A DNA stretch of 32,097 nt from Bacteroidales bacterium (GCA_012517825.1 JAAYUG010000075.1:1-32097), one strand, 5' to 3'; counted from the first letter of the stretch, positions 1-8,795 are shown. A program made the numbers and translations. Notes: generated by a model from the sequence alone, not told the origin.

Positions 1-303
1 ACAGACGAAATGCCAAAATTTAATGGTAGTGAATTTGGTTTTAGGGACTATATCCAAAAAAACCTCAATTATCCGAAAGATGCTTACGAAAAAGGCATAC
101 AGGGTAGAGTTTTCATAAAATTTGTTGTAAACCAAAATGGTGATGTCTGCAATGTCAAATTGGCTAAAGGATGCCATCCTCTATTGGATAATGAAGGCTT
201 ACGCGTTGTATCTTCTTCTCCAAAATGGACTCCTGGCAAGGCAAATGGCAAAAATGTTGCGGTTCAGTTCACTTTCCCGATAGTATTTTCTATTCAGAAA
301 TAA
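1..303 (+). CDS. TonB C-terminal domain protein (5' end outside the window)
   Basis: The reading frame is open from base 1 (codons for T-D-E before the first ATG at 10), so this is the 3' end of a longer gene and not a 97-residue protein starting at 10. The visible part is one full TonB C-terminal domain: an MPKFNGSE start, the YPKDAYEKGIQGRVFIKF segment, PLLDNEGLRVV, then a PKWTPGKANGK turn and a final beta strand ending in TFPI. In TonB this periplasmic domain contacts the TonB box of outer-membrane receptors. In Bacteroidota the same domain also ends BlaR1/M56-type membrane proteins, and the missing N-terminal part would decide between these. A decayed second copy lies just downstream. The domain call is firm; the type of full-length protein is open. 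Confidence 0.85.
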   Translation, partial: TDEMPKFNGSEFGFRDYIQKNLNYPKDAYEKGIQGRVFIKFVVNQNGDVCNVKLAKGCHPLLDNEGLRVVSSSPKWTPGKANGKNVAVQFTFPIVFSIQK

Positions 304-322
304 TACGGTACTATTCATATAA

Positions 323-433
323 AAAATAGTCAAAAGCGTCCATCCATTACTGGATAAAGAATCTGTGCGGATTGCATCAAATTCTCCCGGAGGGCGGCTG
401 GCTAAAAATGTTAAGCAAAAAGTTCCGATATAA
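323..433 (+). pseudogene. Decayed TonB C-terminal domain remnant
   Basis: No start codon is present, but frame 323-433 translates to a recognisable end of a TonB C-terminal domain: KIVKSVHPLLDKESVRIA, then NSPGG, then KNVKQKVPI and a TAA stop at 431-433. It lines up with CHPLLDNEGLRVVSSSP and KNVAVQFTFPI of the intact domain that ends at 303. The PKWTPGK segment is largely gone and an in-frame TAA sits at 320-322. The simplest reading is a tandem duplicate, or a second repeat of the same protein, that has lost its front half and part of its turn. It is probably not expressed. Confidence 0.6.
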
Positions 434-780
434 TTTGCAATACCGGTTTTTCTCATATTGCAATGAAAACGAATTTCAACTTGATTTTTTTGTGTCTGAA
501 TAACTCTTTAATCTATCAAGAAATTCTGATGTAACGATTTCTTGAATTATCCTACGGAGCCAAAATACAGAGCAACGATAAGATAAAGACGGAGGCTTTA
601 AAACCCGAATAATCATAAAGAATTCAAAATAACCAATGCATAGCGGGTTGGTATTTTGTGGTGGCATTCGTCTTAACCAGGATTCTTAATTACAAGGCTA
701 CCAACTGATACATTAGTCTGTCCTTGATGATGTGCACTTCCCCATATCGGGGTAATCACTTCAGTTTTCCCAGGATGTCC
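434..780. other. Intergenic stretch without a recognisable gene
   Basis: About 350 bases between the TonB remnant and the end of the flavodoxin-fold gene. No reading frame here looks like a protein. Two small inverted repeats are visible: TTGCAAT at 435-441 with ATTGCAA at 457-463, and CAAGAAAT at 517-524 with ATTTCTTG at 537-544. Neither is followed by a T tract on either strand, so neither is a convincing terminator. The stretch may be further decayed sequence from the TonB-domain duplication. Confidence 0.5.
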
Positions 781-1356
781 TTAACAGGCCTTCATTCCCA
801 TTCTCCGGAATCCTGCTGTCAGTATTTTCAGTTTTTGGTCAGTGATGGCACGGATTTTCCCTATGGTGGTTATTCGCACCGGTGCTACTCCGCAGAAATT
901 AAGCACCGCTTTTTTCAGTGCCCTGCTCCCGGCGCCACCAAGAACATATCTGTAATACCAGGCAGACTGATCCATTGTGACAACAATGCGGGCCGATTTA
1001 CCGGTGAGCAGTTTCTTCCTTCTGCCCCCGTTGGCATACTTAAAGGCAAAACCCGGAATGAACACCCTGTCGATAAAGCCTTTCAGCATGGCAGGATATG
1101 TCGCCCACCAGTTGGGATAAATAAAGACCAGGTGATCAGCCTTGCTTATTAAATCCCAGGCCTGCCGGATGTGTTCTTCCGGCTCGGGTAATTGACGATA
1201 CCCTTGCGGCAGGTCGTAACGAAAATTAAGTTCACGGAGATACAGCTGATAAACAGTATGGCCGGCCGATTCAGCGCCTTCTACATAAGCCTTCTGCAGG
1301 GCTGAGCCAATGCTGTCCTCATAAGGATATCCGTTAATTATCAGTATTTTCTTCAT
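781..1356 (-). CDS. Flavodoxin-fold NAD(P)H oxidoreductase (quinone reductase family)
   Basis: A 191-residue protein of the Flavodoxin_2 family, which binds FMN/FAD and reduces quinones or similar acceptors with NAD(P)H in the cytoplasm. Visible family marks are the N-terminal strand KKILIINGYPYEDS, whose loop would bind the flavin phosphate, and the diagnostic block at residues 79-104: IYPNWWATYPAMLKGFIDRV followed by PGFAF. There is no signal peptide. Length is usual for the family. Its start overlaps the end of the upstream AlkD-like gene by 23 bases, so the two are very likely one transcript. A link to electrophile or alkylation stress is attractive, but it is inferred from the neighbour only. 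Substrate unknown. Confidence 0.85.
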   Translation of the reverse strand: MKKILIINGYPYEDSIGSALQKAYVEGAESAGHTVYQLYLRELNFRYDLPQGYRQLPEPEEHIRQAWDLISKADHLVFIYPNWWATYPAMLKGFIDRVFIPGFAFKYANGGRRKKLLTGKSARIVVTMDQSAWYYRYVLGGAGSRALKKAVLNFCGVAPVRITTIGKIRAITDQKLKILTAGFRRMGMKAC

Positions 1357-2035
1357 ATTTTCTTTTCAGTACTTTTAATGCTTCGCGCTCGCTGAGCGGG
1401 GAAAGCCGGTTATTCTGCACAAATTCCAACACCCAGTCAGCATCCGTTTTTGAGTATTCCCGTAACGCCCAACCTATCGCCTTGCGGATAAAAAAATCCT
1501 TTTCTCCGGCAAGGCGGCGGATCGTGTTGCCGAGCAGTTCCACGTCGGTTGCCTTCTTATACTTTAACTGGAAAAGCAGACTCGTACGCCACAGCCAGAT
1601 ATTTTCCTGCCCCAACCAACGCTGAACAGAAGAACTGATCAAATCCGGATTGTGCATGAACAAGGTGCCAATGAAACGGGCTGCTATCAGGTCAGCCGTG
1701 TCCCACCAGGGTTTAGTAACAATGCAATATTCAAAAAGTTCAAGATGTTCCCTGCTGAATTTTTTCCGGAATTTTTCCATTATATCCATCGCGGCATACT
1801 GGCATTCCCGTTCGGGAAGCTCCCAGAGCAACCTGACTGTCCGGGGCATCTCAGACAAGGAAGGAAGCCCGTAGTCCCTGAAAAAATCCTTTTCCAGTTC
1901 CTGTCGCTTGTCCTTTTTCAGCCCGAAAAAAGGAAACTGGTTCTTCATGTACTTCGCCATTAAAAAAGCATCGTCCTGCGATGCCTTCGTGCGAAAGCAT
2001 TCATACAGTTGCGCTGTATATTCGCCGGTATTCAT
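1334..2035 (-). CDS. AlkD-type DNA alkylation repair glycosylase
   Basis: A 233-residue all-helical HEAT-repeat-like protein of the DNA alkylation repair (AlkD) family. AlkD enzymes remove cationic alkylated bases such as 7-methylguanine and 3-methyladenine without flipping the base. The Bacillus cereus AlkD key residues W109, D113, R148 and W187 each find a match here at a constant offset of two: W111 and D115 in KPWWDTADLIAARF, R150 in WLWRTSLL, and W189 in IRKAIGWALREY. The enzyme is therefore probably active. Initiation at 2035 gives normal family length. The gene is the first of a two-gene minus-strand unit, with a 23-base overlap into the flavodoxin-fold gene, and it is divergent from the TPR gene across a 158-base spacer. 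Confidence 0.9.
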   Translation of the reverse strand: MNTGEYTAQLYECFRTKASQDDAFLMAKYMKNQFPFFGLKKDKRQELEKDFFRDYGLPSLSEMPRTVRLLWELPERECQYAAMDIMEKFRKKFSREHLELFEYCIVTKPWWDTADLIAARFIGTLFMHNPDLISSSVQRWLGQENIWLWRTSLLFQLKYKKATDVELLGNTIRRLAGEKDFFIRKAIGWALREYSKTDADWVLEFVQNNRLSPLSEREALKVLKRKYEENTDN

Positions 2036-2176
2036 GAAATTTCATTATATTAAATCCGATAGCCAGCTGTATTCTCTTCAAATTTAGTTAAACGTTTATT
2101 ACGACCGGAGTTTTTCCAAGGAATCAGCAATTAACAACCTGTTAATAATATCCTGCCTTTCAAAACCGTTTTATTG

Positions 2177-2184
2177 TAACTTCG
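2177..2184 (+). promoter_or_regulatory. Possible Bacteroidota -7 promoter box for the TPR/barrel operon
   Basis: TAACTTCG matches the Bacteroidota -7 consensus TAnnTTTG at all but one position. No clear -33 TTTG is seen about 19 bases upstream. A start site near 2190 would leave almost no leader before the ATG at 2194, which would favour the in-frame ATG at 2206. Weak evidence. Confidence 0.3.
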
Positions 2185-2193
2185 GCACAATTA

Positions 2194-5100
2194 ATGCGAC
2201 TGGCTATGCGATTCAGATTCAAAGTACTATTGGTCATACTGGCAACAGGATTCCCTTATTTTTCCTCTACCGCGCAGGAACCTGTTCAGGCCGTTTCGGT
2301 TGAAAAAGAATATCACCGTGGCCTGGAACTCTATGAAAAACAAAAGTACGGGGCAGCCCGGCAATGCTTTGAGAACCTGCTTGCCGACGAAAAGCTGCAC
2401 CACACCCTGCTCGAAGCCGACGCAAGGTACTTTGTGGCCATGTGCGCCATCCAGCTTTATCACAAAGACGCAGAATACCTGGTAAACAATTTTGTGGCCT
2501 ATCATCCGGAAAGTCCCCGCGTAAACGGCTTACGGTTTGAGATGGGACGCTACTTTTACGGCCTGAAGCGCTTTCGCGATGCAGCACAATGGTTGTCGGA
2601 GGTTGATAAGAAACGCCTTTCCCGTGATGATCTTTCGGAATACTATTTCAAGCTTGGCTACGCGTATTTTATGACCAACGATCTGGACAAGGCCCGCTAT
2701 GCTTTCAGTGAAATAAAAGACGTTGACACAAAATACACTCCACCTGCCGTTTATTACTACTCGCACATAGCCTATACCCAGCAGAACTATGAAACAGCGC
2801 TGGAGGGTTTCCGCAGGCTTGAAAATGACGAGACATTTGCCCCGGTGGTGCCCTATTACATCATTCAGATTCTGTATCTGCAGAAAAAATACGACGAACT
2901 GATCAGTTACGCACCCGATAAAATGAAAACCATCAGCGAGAAACGGCTCCCTGAAACAGCCCGCCTGGTTGGGGATGCCTTTTTCCGCAAGAATATGTTT
3001 TCCGAGGCCATCCCTTACCTCGAAATCTATAAGGAAAAGAACCAGTACATGAGCAATGAAGACAAGTATGTACTGGGATTTGCCTATTATAAATCCGGCC
3101 GGTTTGAGGATGCATCGAAAATGCTCGAGCAAATCACTGCCGGTGAATCAGAATTGAAGCAGAATGCCATGTATGTACTGGGAGACTGTTATGTGCGATC
3201 CGCGAGGAAGGACGAGGCAAGAATGGCTTTTTCGGCGGCCGCCCGAATGAATTTTGACGAAAAAATTGCGGAAGATGCCCTGTTCAATTATGCCAAGCTG
3301 ACTTACGAACTTTCCTATTCCCCCTTTAATGAAGCCATCAGGGCATTTAATGAGTACCTGACAAAGTACCCTGGTTCAGATCGCGCCGATGAGGCTTACA
3401 ATTACCTGCTTCAGGTTTACATGAGCACCCGCAATTACAAAGACGCTCTTGCTTCAATTCAGAAAATACGGGTGAAGGACGACCGGGTTAAAAAAGCATG
3501 GCAGAGAGTTGCCTTTTTCAGGGCACTGGAACTTTACAGCAACCTTGATTTTCAGGGCGCTGTCAGTTTACTGGATGTTTCCCTGCAGTATGGCAATTAC
3601 GACAGAACTCTCAAAGCCCTTGCTTTTTACTGGAAGGGGGAAGCCTGGTACCGGCTGGGGGACTATACCGAAGCCATTGACCAGTACCAGAACTTTCTTG
3701 CACAACCTGCAGCTCCTTCCACGGATGTGTATTCCACCGCCCTTTATAACACGGGGTATGCGTGCTTCAATCTGAAACGCTATGCCGATGCTGCTCTCTG
3801 GTTTGGCAAATTCCTTGACCGTGAAGGAGGAAAAGCCACTGACCTGGTGGCCGACGCATACAACAGATTGGGCGACTGTTATTTTATTCAGCCCGATTAT
3901 CAGAAAGCCATTGAAATGTATAACAAGGCTATAGCGCTCAATAAATACGATGCCGATTATGCCCTGTTTCAGAAAGGATTTTCCCTTGGTTTGCTGGAGA
4001 AAACGCGCGACAAAATTACGGTTCTCAATCAGTTGCTCACTTCCTACCCCCGTTCCCGCTACGTACCCGATGCACTTTTTGAACTGGGAAACAGCTACAT
4101 GAAACTTCAGGAACCACAAAAGGCTCTGGACTTTTATCAGCGCATACTAGCCAGTTATCCCTCGAGCAGTTATTACAGTAAGGCAATGGTACAGACAGGT
4201 TTGGTGTACAGAAACCTGGACCGCGATAACGAGGCGCTGGAAATGTACAAAAAAGTTGTGGCAGAGTTTCCCGGCACCACAGAAGCCAGAAGCGCCCTCA
4301 ACGGCATCCAGAACATCTATGTGGAACAGGGAAAAGCCGATGACTATGTAAACTATCTGAAAACAATCGGAACAATGGGAGAACTCAGTGCCGCTTCGCA
4401 GGATTCCCTGATGTACCGCTCGGCCGAAAATATTTATCTCACCGGTGACTGCAGTCGTTCGCAGGTATCCTTTCAGCGTTACCTTGACCGTTTTCCGGAA
4501 GGCATTTTTGCGCTCAATGCCCACTATTATCTTTCGGACTGTGCCCTGCGCTCAGGTTCCGAACAGGATGCCCTCCCCCATTTACTCTACATTGCAGGAA
4601 AACCGCGTAACATGTTTACAGAAGAAGCCCTTCTTTCTGCAGCACGTATTGAATACAAGATGCAGAATTACATGGACGCCGTGGCACATTACAAAACCCT
4701 GGAAAGTCTGGCCGAAGTCCGCAATAACCAGATGGAAGCACGCATCGGCCTGATGCGCTGCTACGATAAACTGAATGAATTCAAAGATGCTTATGATGCT
4801 GCCGACAGGGTACTGTCAACAGAAAAAATTCCACCCGACGTAATACGGGAGGCCCGCTTCATTCTGGCCAAATCGGCTGCCGCCCTTGACCGGACTGATG
4901 TTGCCCTGGAAAATTACCGCAAAGTGGCTACGGAAGTCAAAAGTATTCAGGGAGCAGAAGCTAAATTCAGGGTGGCAGAAATTTACTGGCAAAGAAAACA
5001 ATACGACAAGGCGGAGAAAGAAATTTTCGATTACATCGATATGAATACTCCGCACCAATACTGGATGGCAAGGGCCTTTATCCTTCTGGCCGATATTTAT

Positions 5101-5286
5101 ACCCTCCGGAAGGATTATTTCCAGGCCCAGCAAACCCTGCAGAGCTTGATTGATTATTACGAAAACCCGAATGACGGGATCATTGACATGGCCCGCCAGA
5201 GAAAAGTCGCCATTGATCAGGCAACCCAGAAAGGAACCGCCAGAGAACAGGACACCCTTGAAATAAAAATGCCCAACAGGAAATGA
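2194..5286 (+). CDS. Large secreted tetratricopeptide-repeat protein
   Basis: A 1030-residue protein with an N-terminal signal peptide (hydrophobic core VLLVILATGFPYF, likely cleaved near STAQE at residue 28). Nearly all the rest is TPR-like helix pairs. Clear repeats include DALFNYAKLTYELSY, YNRLGDCYFIQPDYQKAIEM, DALFELGNSYMKLQEPQKAL and KFRVAEIYWQRKQYDKAEKE. Such arrays are protein-binding scaffolds, and this one would sit in the periplasm or on the inner face of the outer membrane. There is no lipobox and no enzyme domain. The stop codon overlaps the start of the next gene (ATGA), so the barrel protein is made by coupled translation and is its probable partner. ATG 2206 is an equally good start because it keeps the whole signal peptide. 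Function unknown; roles in envelope assembly or outer-membrane secretion are inference. Confidence 0.85.
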   Translation: MRLAMRFRFKVLLVILATGFPYFSSTAQEPVQAVSVEKEYHRGLELYEKQKYGAARQCFENLLADEKLHHTLLEADARYFVAMCAIQLYHKDAEYLVNNFVAYHPESPRVNGLRFEMGRYFYGLKRFRDAAQWLSEVDKKRLSRDDLSEYYFKLGYAYFMTNDLDKARYAFSEIKDVDTKYTPPAVYYYSHIAYTQQNYETALEGFRRLENDETFAPVVPYYIIQILYLQKKYDELISYAPDKMKTISEKRLPETARLVGDAFFRKNMFSEAIPYLEIYKEKNQYMSNEDKYVLGFAYYKSGRFEDASKMLEQITAGESELKQNAMYVLGDCYVRSARKDEARMAFSAAARMNFDEKIAEDALFNYAKLTYELSYSPFNEAIRAFNEYLTKYPGSDRADEAYNYLLQVYMSTRNYKDALASIQKIRVKDDRVKKAWQRVAFFRALELYSNLDFQGAVSLLDVSLQYGNYDRTLKALAFYWKGEAWYRLGDYTEAIDQYQNFLAQPAAPSTDVYSTALYNTGYACFNLKRYADAALWFGKFLDREGGKATDLVADAYNRLGDCYFIQPDYQKAIEMYNKAIALNKYDADYALFQKGFSLGLLEKTRDKITVLNQLLTSYPRSRYVPDALFELGNSYMKLQEPQKALDFYQRILASYPSSSYYSKAMVQTGLVYRNLDRDNEALEMYKKVVAEFPGTTEARSALNGIQNIYVEQGKADDYVNYLKTIGTMGELSAASQDSLMYRSAENIYLTGDCSRSQVSFQRYLDRFPEGIFALNAHYYLSDCALRSGSEQDALPHLLYIAGKPRNMFTEEALLSAARIEYKMQNYMDAVAHYKTLESLAEVRNNQMEARIGLMRCYDKLNEFKDAYDAADRVLSTEKIPPDVIREARFILAKSAAALDRTDVALENYRKVATEVKSIQGAEAKFRVAEIYWQRKQYDKAEKEIFDYIDMNTPHQYWMARAFILLADIYTLRKDYFQAQQTLQSLIDYYENPNDGIIDMARQRKVAIDQATQKGTAREQDTLEIKMPNRK

Positions 5287-6968
5287 AATGCATTCATCCT
5301 ATGATATCACTCAGGTATAAAACACACATCGGCAGGTTGTCAGCCAGCCTTTTCTGTGCATGGTTTATTTCTTTTTCCCTCCCTGCCCAGGAAAAAATTG
5401 ACAAGGAAGTTTACGTGGTAAAGCCCTACGAGCCTACCCTGTCGGATGCATACAAAATCAGCCGGATGCCGGAAATCAACGATACCGTGCAGGAAAAGCC
5501 CGTTTTTGATTATTCCATTGCCGGCCGCAAAATTTCGCCCGATGTGCAGGTAGCGCCGATTCCTGCTGCGCGCATGGTGCCGGATCCGATTCCCAGGTTG
5601 TACAAATCGTACCTGAAGCTGGGCATGGGAACCTATACCACCCCCCTCTTTGAACTGAATGTCAATAGCCTGCGCTCCAAAAAATATAATCTGGGACTGG
5701 AGGCGCGCCATCTTTCCTCGCATGGAAACATCGCACTGGAGGATAAAACAAAAACCTACGGAGGATTTTCCCGTTCATCGGCTGCCCTCTACGGAAAAAC
5801 ATGGTTCAGCAACATGGTGCTCAGCGGCGATCTGGGGGTTGCTTCCAATACCTTTTACCGTTATGGCAATGCCCTCGATTCGGTGCTTAAAAAAGAGGAT
5901 ATGCGGCAGGGATATTTTTCCCTTGTACCTTCGTTCCGTTTAAAAACGCTTCAGGAAGATTCGACCCGCATGAACATTGATATCAGTGGTAATTATTCCT
6001 TTTTCAGGGAATCGGGAGGCGGGTACGAAAATGCTTTCCGGCTTGGCGGCAGTTTTAACAAACTGTACAGGAAAAACTGGCTGGGAGCCGATGTTGATGT
6101 TCATTACCGCCGGCCTTCGGAAGGGATTGACACGGCTTATGCCACTGTATTATCTTTCTCTCCCTATTTTAACCGGCATTCTTCTGAATGGTCATTTGTG
6201 GCAGGATTTGGAACCACGGTGGATATTTACGGGGGGAAAGCCTCCTTTCATGTTTATCCGAGAGCCCAGCTGGAATTTCAGGTTCTGCCAGGGATCCTGA
6301 CGGCATATTTTGGGGCTTCAGGACAAACCATTCTTAATGAATACCGTTTTATAGCAGACGAAAATCCTTATATCAACCCGACGCTGTATGTAAAAACCAC
6401 CAATGAAAAGATCCGCGGTTACGGCGGAATTCGCGGCAGTGCAGGAGATTTTTCCTTCCGGGCAGGCGCTTCCTATTCCCTCCTCGACCGTCTTCCATTC
6501 TTTGTGAACGACACCATAACCCCGCTGCTGAATGAATTCAGCGTTTTGTATGATAATGCCGAACTAACTACCATTTCAGCCGAAGCAGGTTACCAGGTAA
6601 ATTCAAAACTGAATATCATGCTCCGGGGAAATTACTATCACTATTCCATGGATTTACTGGAGCATCCCTACCAGCGGCCTCCCTTTGACATTTCCCTCAC
6701 AGGTGTTTACAATCTGCGCGACAAGATTGTCGGCCGGGCAGAACTGTATATATGGGGAAAACGGTATGCCCGCAGCAATGCACTGGTCTACGAAACAAGA
6801 GAACTTCCGGCTTTTGCTGATCTGAACCTGCATCTGGAATACAGGTTTACCAAAGTACTGTCATTTTTCTTTTCCGGAAATAACCTCACTGCCAGCCGGT
6901 ATCAGTTATGGAACTATTACCCTGTGCAGCGTTTCCGCATAATGCTCGGATTTACCTATGCATTGTAA
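5283..6968 (+). CDS. Outer-membrane beta-barrel protein (TonB-receptor-like, no plug)
   Basis: A 561-residue protein with a signal peptide (core LFCAWFISFSL, cleavage near PAQE), then a short conserved-looking N-terminal region containing VYVVKPYEPTLSDAYKISRM. From about residue 105 to the end it shows alternating amphipathic strands rich in Tyr, Phe, Arg and Gly. The C-terminus RFRIMLGFTYAL is typical of the last strand of TonB-dependent receptors. The protein is too short to hold the roughly 120-residue plug plus a 22-strand barrel, and no TonB box or plug motif is visible, so it is probably a plug-less relative. Its ATG overlaps the TPR gene stop by four bases. In-frame ATG 5301 is an alternative start. 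Cargo unknown. Confidence 0.75.
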   Translation: MKCIHPMISLRYKTHIGRLSASLFCAWFISFSLPAQEKIDKEVYVVKPYEPTLSDAYKISRMPEINDTVQEKPVFDYSIAGRKISPDVQVAPIPAARMVPDPIPRLYKSYLKLGMGTYTTPLFELNVNSLRSKKYNLGLEARHLSSHGNIALEDKTKTYGGFSRSSAALYGKTWFSNMVLSGDLGVASNTFYRYGNALDSVLKKEDMRQGYFSLVPSFRLKTLQEDSTRMNIDISGNYSFFRESGGGYENAFRLGGSFNKLYRKNWLGADVDVHYRRPSEGIDTAYATVLSFSPYFNRHSSEWSFVAGFGTTVDIYGGKASFHVYPRAQLEFQVLPGILTAYFGASGQTILNEYRFIADENPYINPTLYVKTTNEKIRGYGGIRGSAGDFSFRAGASYSLLDRLPFFVNDTITPLLNEFSVLYDNAELTTISAEAGYQVNSKLNIMLRGNYYHYSMDLLEHPYQRPPFDISLTGVYNLRDKIVGRAELYIWGKRYARSNALVYETRELPAFADLNLHLEYRFTKVLSFFFSGNNLTASRYQLWNYYPVQRFRIMLGFTYAL

Positions 6969-6978
6969 AAGAAGCATA

Positions 6979-7017
6979 AAAAAAAGAGGGTGGCGCTAAA
7001 TGCCACCCTCTTTTTTT
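6979..7017. terminator. Bidirectional Rho-independent terminator
   Basis: A perfect nine-base stem, GAGGGTGGC at 6986-6994 and GCCACCCTC at 7002-7010, with a seven-base loop. It is flanked by an A tract on the left (6979-6985) and a T tract on the right (7011-7017). On both strands it therefore ends in a U run. It lies between two convergent genes, ending at 6968 (plus) and 7022 (minus), and can stop transcription from both sides. Confidence 0.92.
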
Positions 7018-7021
7018 CTTT

Positions 7022-8635
7022 CTACTTTTCAAAGGAAAACTTGTACATCTCGTTTTTCTTCGGAGCTGTATCAAAGATAATTGCAGAAGTTATATAAACA
7101 CGGGTATCCTTCGATTCCGGACGTTTTTCCCCTGTAACCACAAGCCGCACCGTATGGGTACCCGGCTTAAGGCCCATGACATGCCAGATGCTTGTTGTAT
7201 GCTGCTGATTGGCAAAATCATAATAGGTATCAATCGTGCGGTGAAGTTTCCCATCTACGTACACATCAGCTTTACCGCCATCCCTGTACCAGTTTCCTTC
7301 GATTGAAATGCCTGTCCCCTGAAATTCCAATACCAGTTCATCGCCCTTAGCGAATGCATACATAGACTGTTTGGTTTTCTGATTATTCCGTTCAACTTCA
7401 AAAGGTTTCCAGTTACCTTTGAAGGACCAGCCCGGTTCAAAAACCGAGATCTTCCTTGAGAAGACCACATCCGGGAAGGAAACTTCAAGGGCAGGTGCCA
7501 CAGGTTCCTGCCTTTTGATTTTTATCTCATTTTCCCCTACCTTTCCCCCATTCCGGGCAATCAGGTCAAGGGCATATTTATATGTATTGTCCACTGCCGA
7601 ATTGAAGGAATAGCTGGTGTGAATAAAAACCGAATCAGCCACATTGCGGACGCCTTCCTGCATATATTCAGGCAGCCCGCTGAAACCCTTTATGACGCCC
7701 AGAACAGCCAGTGCGTTGGATGGATTGCAGTCGGAATCCTGACCGCACCGGGTTGCGATCTCCAGTGTTTTCATAGGATCCCCCTCTCCGTAAAGGAGGC
7801 CCATTGCAATGTAGGCTCCATTGAGCTTGGCGTCAATATTAAACGGATTGCCTGCACCGCAAATGTCCACATCGCCCCACTTTGCCTCCAGTTCCTTCCA
7901 TGCAGCCTTCCAATCGTCAGGATAATGCCTGTGCAACGCTATCACATCCTGAATGATTTTGTAATAATCGCTTTCCGCAGGAAGTGACCTAAGAGCATTT
8001 TCAATTATTTTGTTAATGTCGGATTCAAAGAAAGCTTCGGCGTACAATGCAGCTACAAAAACGCCGCCATATACGCCGTCACCATAATTCATAATATGCC
8101 CGATTTTATCAGCCATCTGCAGGGCAGTTTGCGGCATACCCGGACACATAAATCCGATATAATCTGCTTCTATTTGAAAATCAATATCATCGGCATGAAT
8201 ATTGTACTCAGGACTTCCTGAAGCAGGAGGGAAAATGCTGTCGTAATAGTTTTTCCGGGCCTGCATATTGGCATGCCATAACCAGTAACCGGCCTTGGCA
8301 AACATTTCGTGAAACTGTTTGGCCGGGGCATCGATGCCGTACTTGTCCATTGTCATCATGAAGGTAAGCTGAACGTACAGGTCGTCCTGCCAGATGCTTC
8401 CTTTTATATCGGCCGGTGTCCAGCGGATGGAATCCTCAAAGATCCGGTTCATGGCATGGAATTCGGTCGGAGCGCCATACGTCACCCCTATCATTTTGCC
8501 GGCCCAGCCCCCGGAAATTTTGTCTTTCAAAACATCTGGACGGATGGTTTTGTATTCGTTTGCCTGTTTGCAGCCAGCAACTTCAATAAGAAACAGAAAA
8601 AGAAAAAGATACTGAACAGACACTGCTTTTTTCAT
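7022..8635 (-). CDS. ADP-ribosylglycohydrolase-family lipoprotein with C-terminal beta-sandwich
   Basis: I start at 8635, not at an in-frame ATG 60 bases upstream, because this gives a clean lipoprotein signal: MKKAV, a hydrophobic core, then VAGC with the lipidated Cys at residue 22. The 537-residue product has a helical ADP-ribosylglycohydrolase (DraG-like) domain at about 30-345. Metal-site motifs are WQDDL (residues 82-86, the TDDT position of classical enzymes), HADDID near 148, and GQDSDCNPSNALAVLG from 298. A C-terminal part at about 385-537 looks like a carbohydrate-binding beta-sandwich (GKADVYVDGKLHRTID, then GLKPGTHTVRLVV). The family cleaves bonds to ADP-ribose. Export and its place at the end of a PUL argue for an exogenous glycoside or nucleoside-like substrate here, which is inference. 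It is probably anchored on the cell surface or in the periplasm. Confidence 0.85.
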   Translation of the reverse strand: MKKAVSVQYLFLFLFLIEVAGCKQANEYKTIRPDVLKDKISGGWAGKMIGVTYGAPTEFHAMNRIFEDSIRWTPADIKGSIWQDDLYVQLTFMMTMDKYGIDAPAKQFHEMFAKAGYWLWHANMQARKNYYDSIFPPASGSPEYNIHADDIDFQIEADYIGFMCPGMPQTALQMADKIGHIMNYGDGVYGGVFVAALYAEAFFESDINKIIENALRSLPAESDYYKIIQDVIALHRHYPDDWKAAWKELEAKWGDVDICGAGNPFNIDAKLNGAYIAMGLLYGEGDPMKTLEIATRCGQDSDCNPSNALAVLGVIKGFSGLPEYMQEGVRNVADSVFIHTSYSFNSAVDNTYKYALDLIARNGGKVGENEIKIKRQEPVAPALEVSFPDVVFSRKISVFEPGWSFKGNWKPFEVERNNQKTKQSMYAFAKGDELVLEFQGTGISIEGNWYRDGGKADVYVDGKLHRTIDTYYDFANQQHTTSIWHVMGLKPGTHTVRLVVTGEKRPESKDTRVYITSAIIFDTAPKKNEMYKFSFEK

Positions 8636-8753
8636 ACTTTTTGTTTTTATTAGTTTTACAATCGCTATTGTTTTTAAACAGAAACCACAATGCATTCCTT
8701 TGTGGGTACTTCTTCCGGATGGCGGAACACGTCATATATAGGCCGAAATTCCC

Positions 8754-8795
8754 AAAAAAGCCGAGCAGGTCCTTTCACGGATCCCTGATCCTGCT
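8754..8795 (-). terminator. Possible terminator downstream of the beta-helix gene
   Basis: On the minus strand AGCAGG (8795-8790) can pair with CCTGCT (8769-8764), followed by CGGCTTTTTT. Within the loop a smaller GGATC/GATCC hairpin (8779-8791) competes. The six-T tract sits after the stem as expected, but the stem is short and the loop long. It falls in the 254-base gap between the beta-helix gene and the ADP-ribosylglycohydrolase gene. If it works, it would lower expression of the last PUL gene or mark a separate transcript. Confidence 0.3.

Noticed and set aside
8636-8695. Longer N-terminus for the ADP-ribosylglycohydrolase-like gene
   Set aside because: The extra 20 residues would bury the lipoprotein signal that starts cleanly at 8635.
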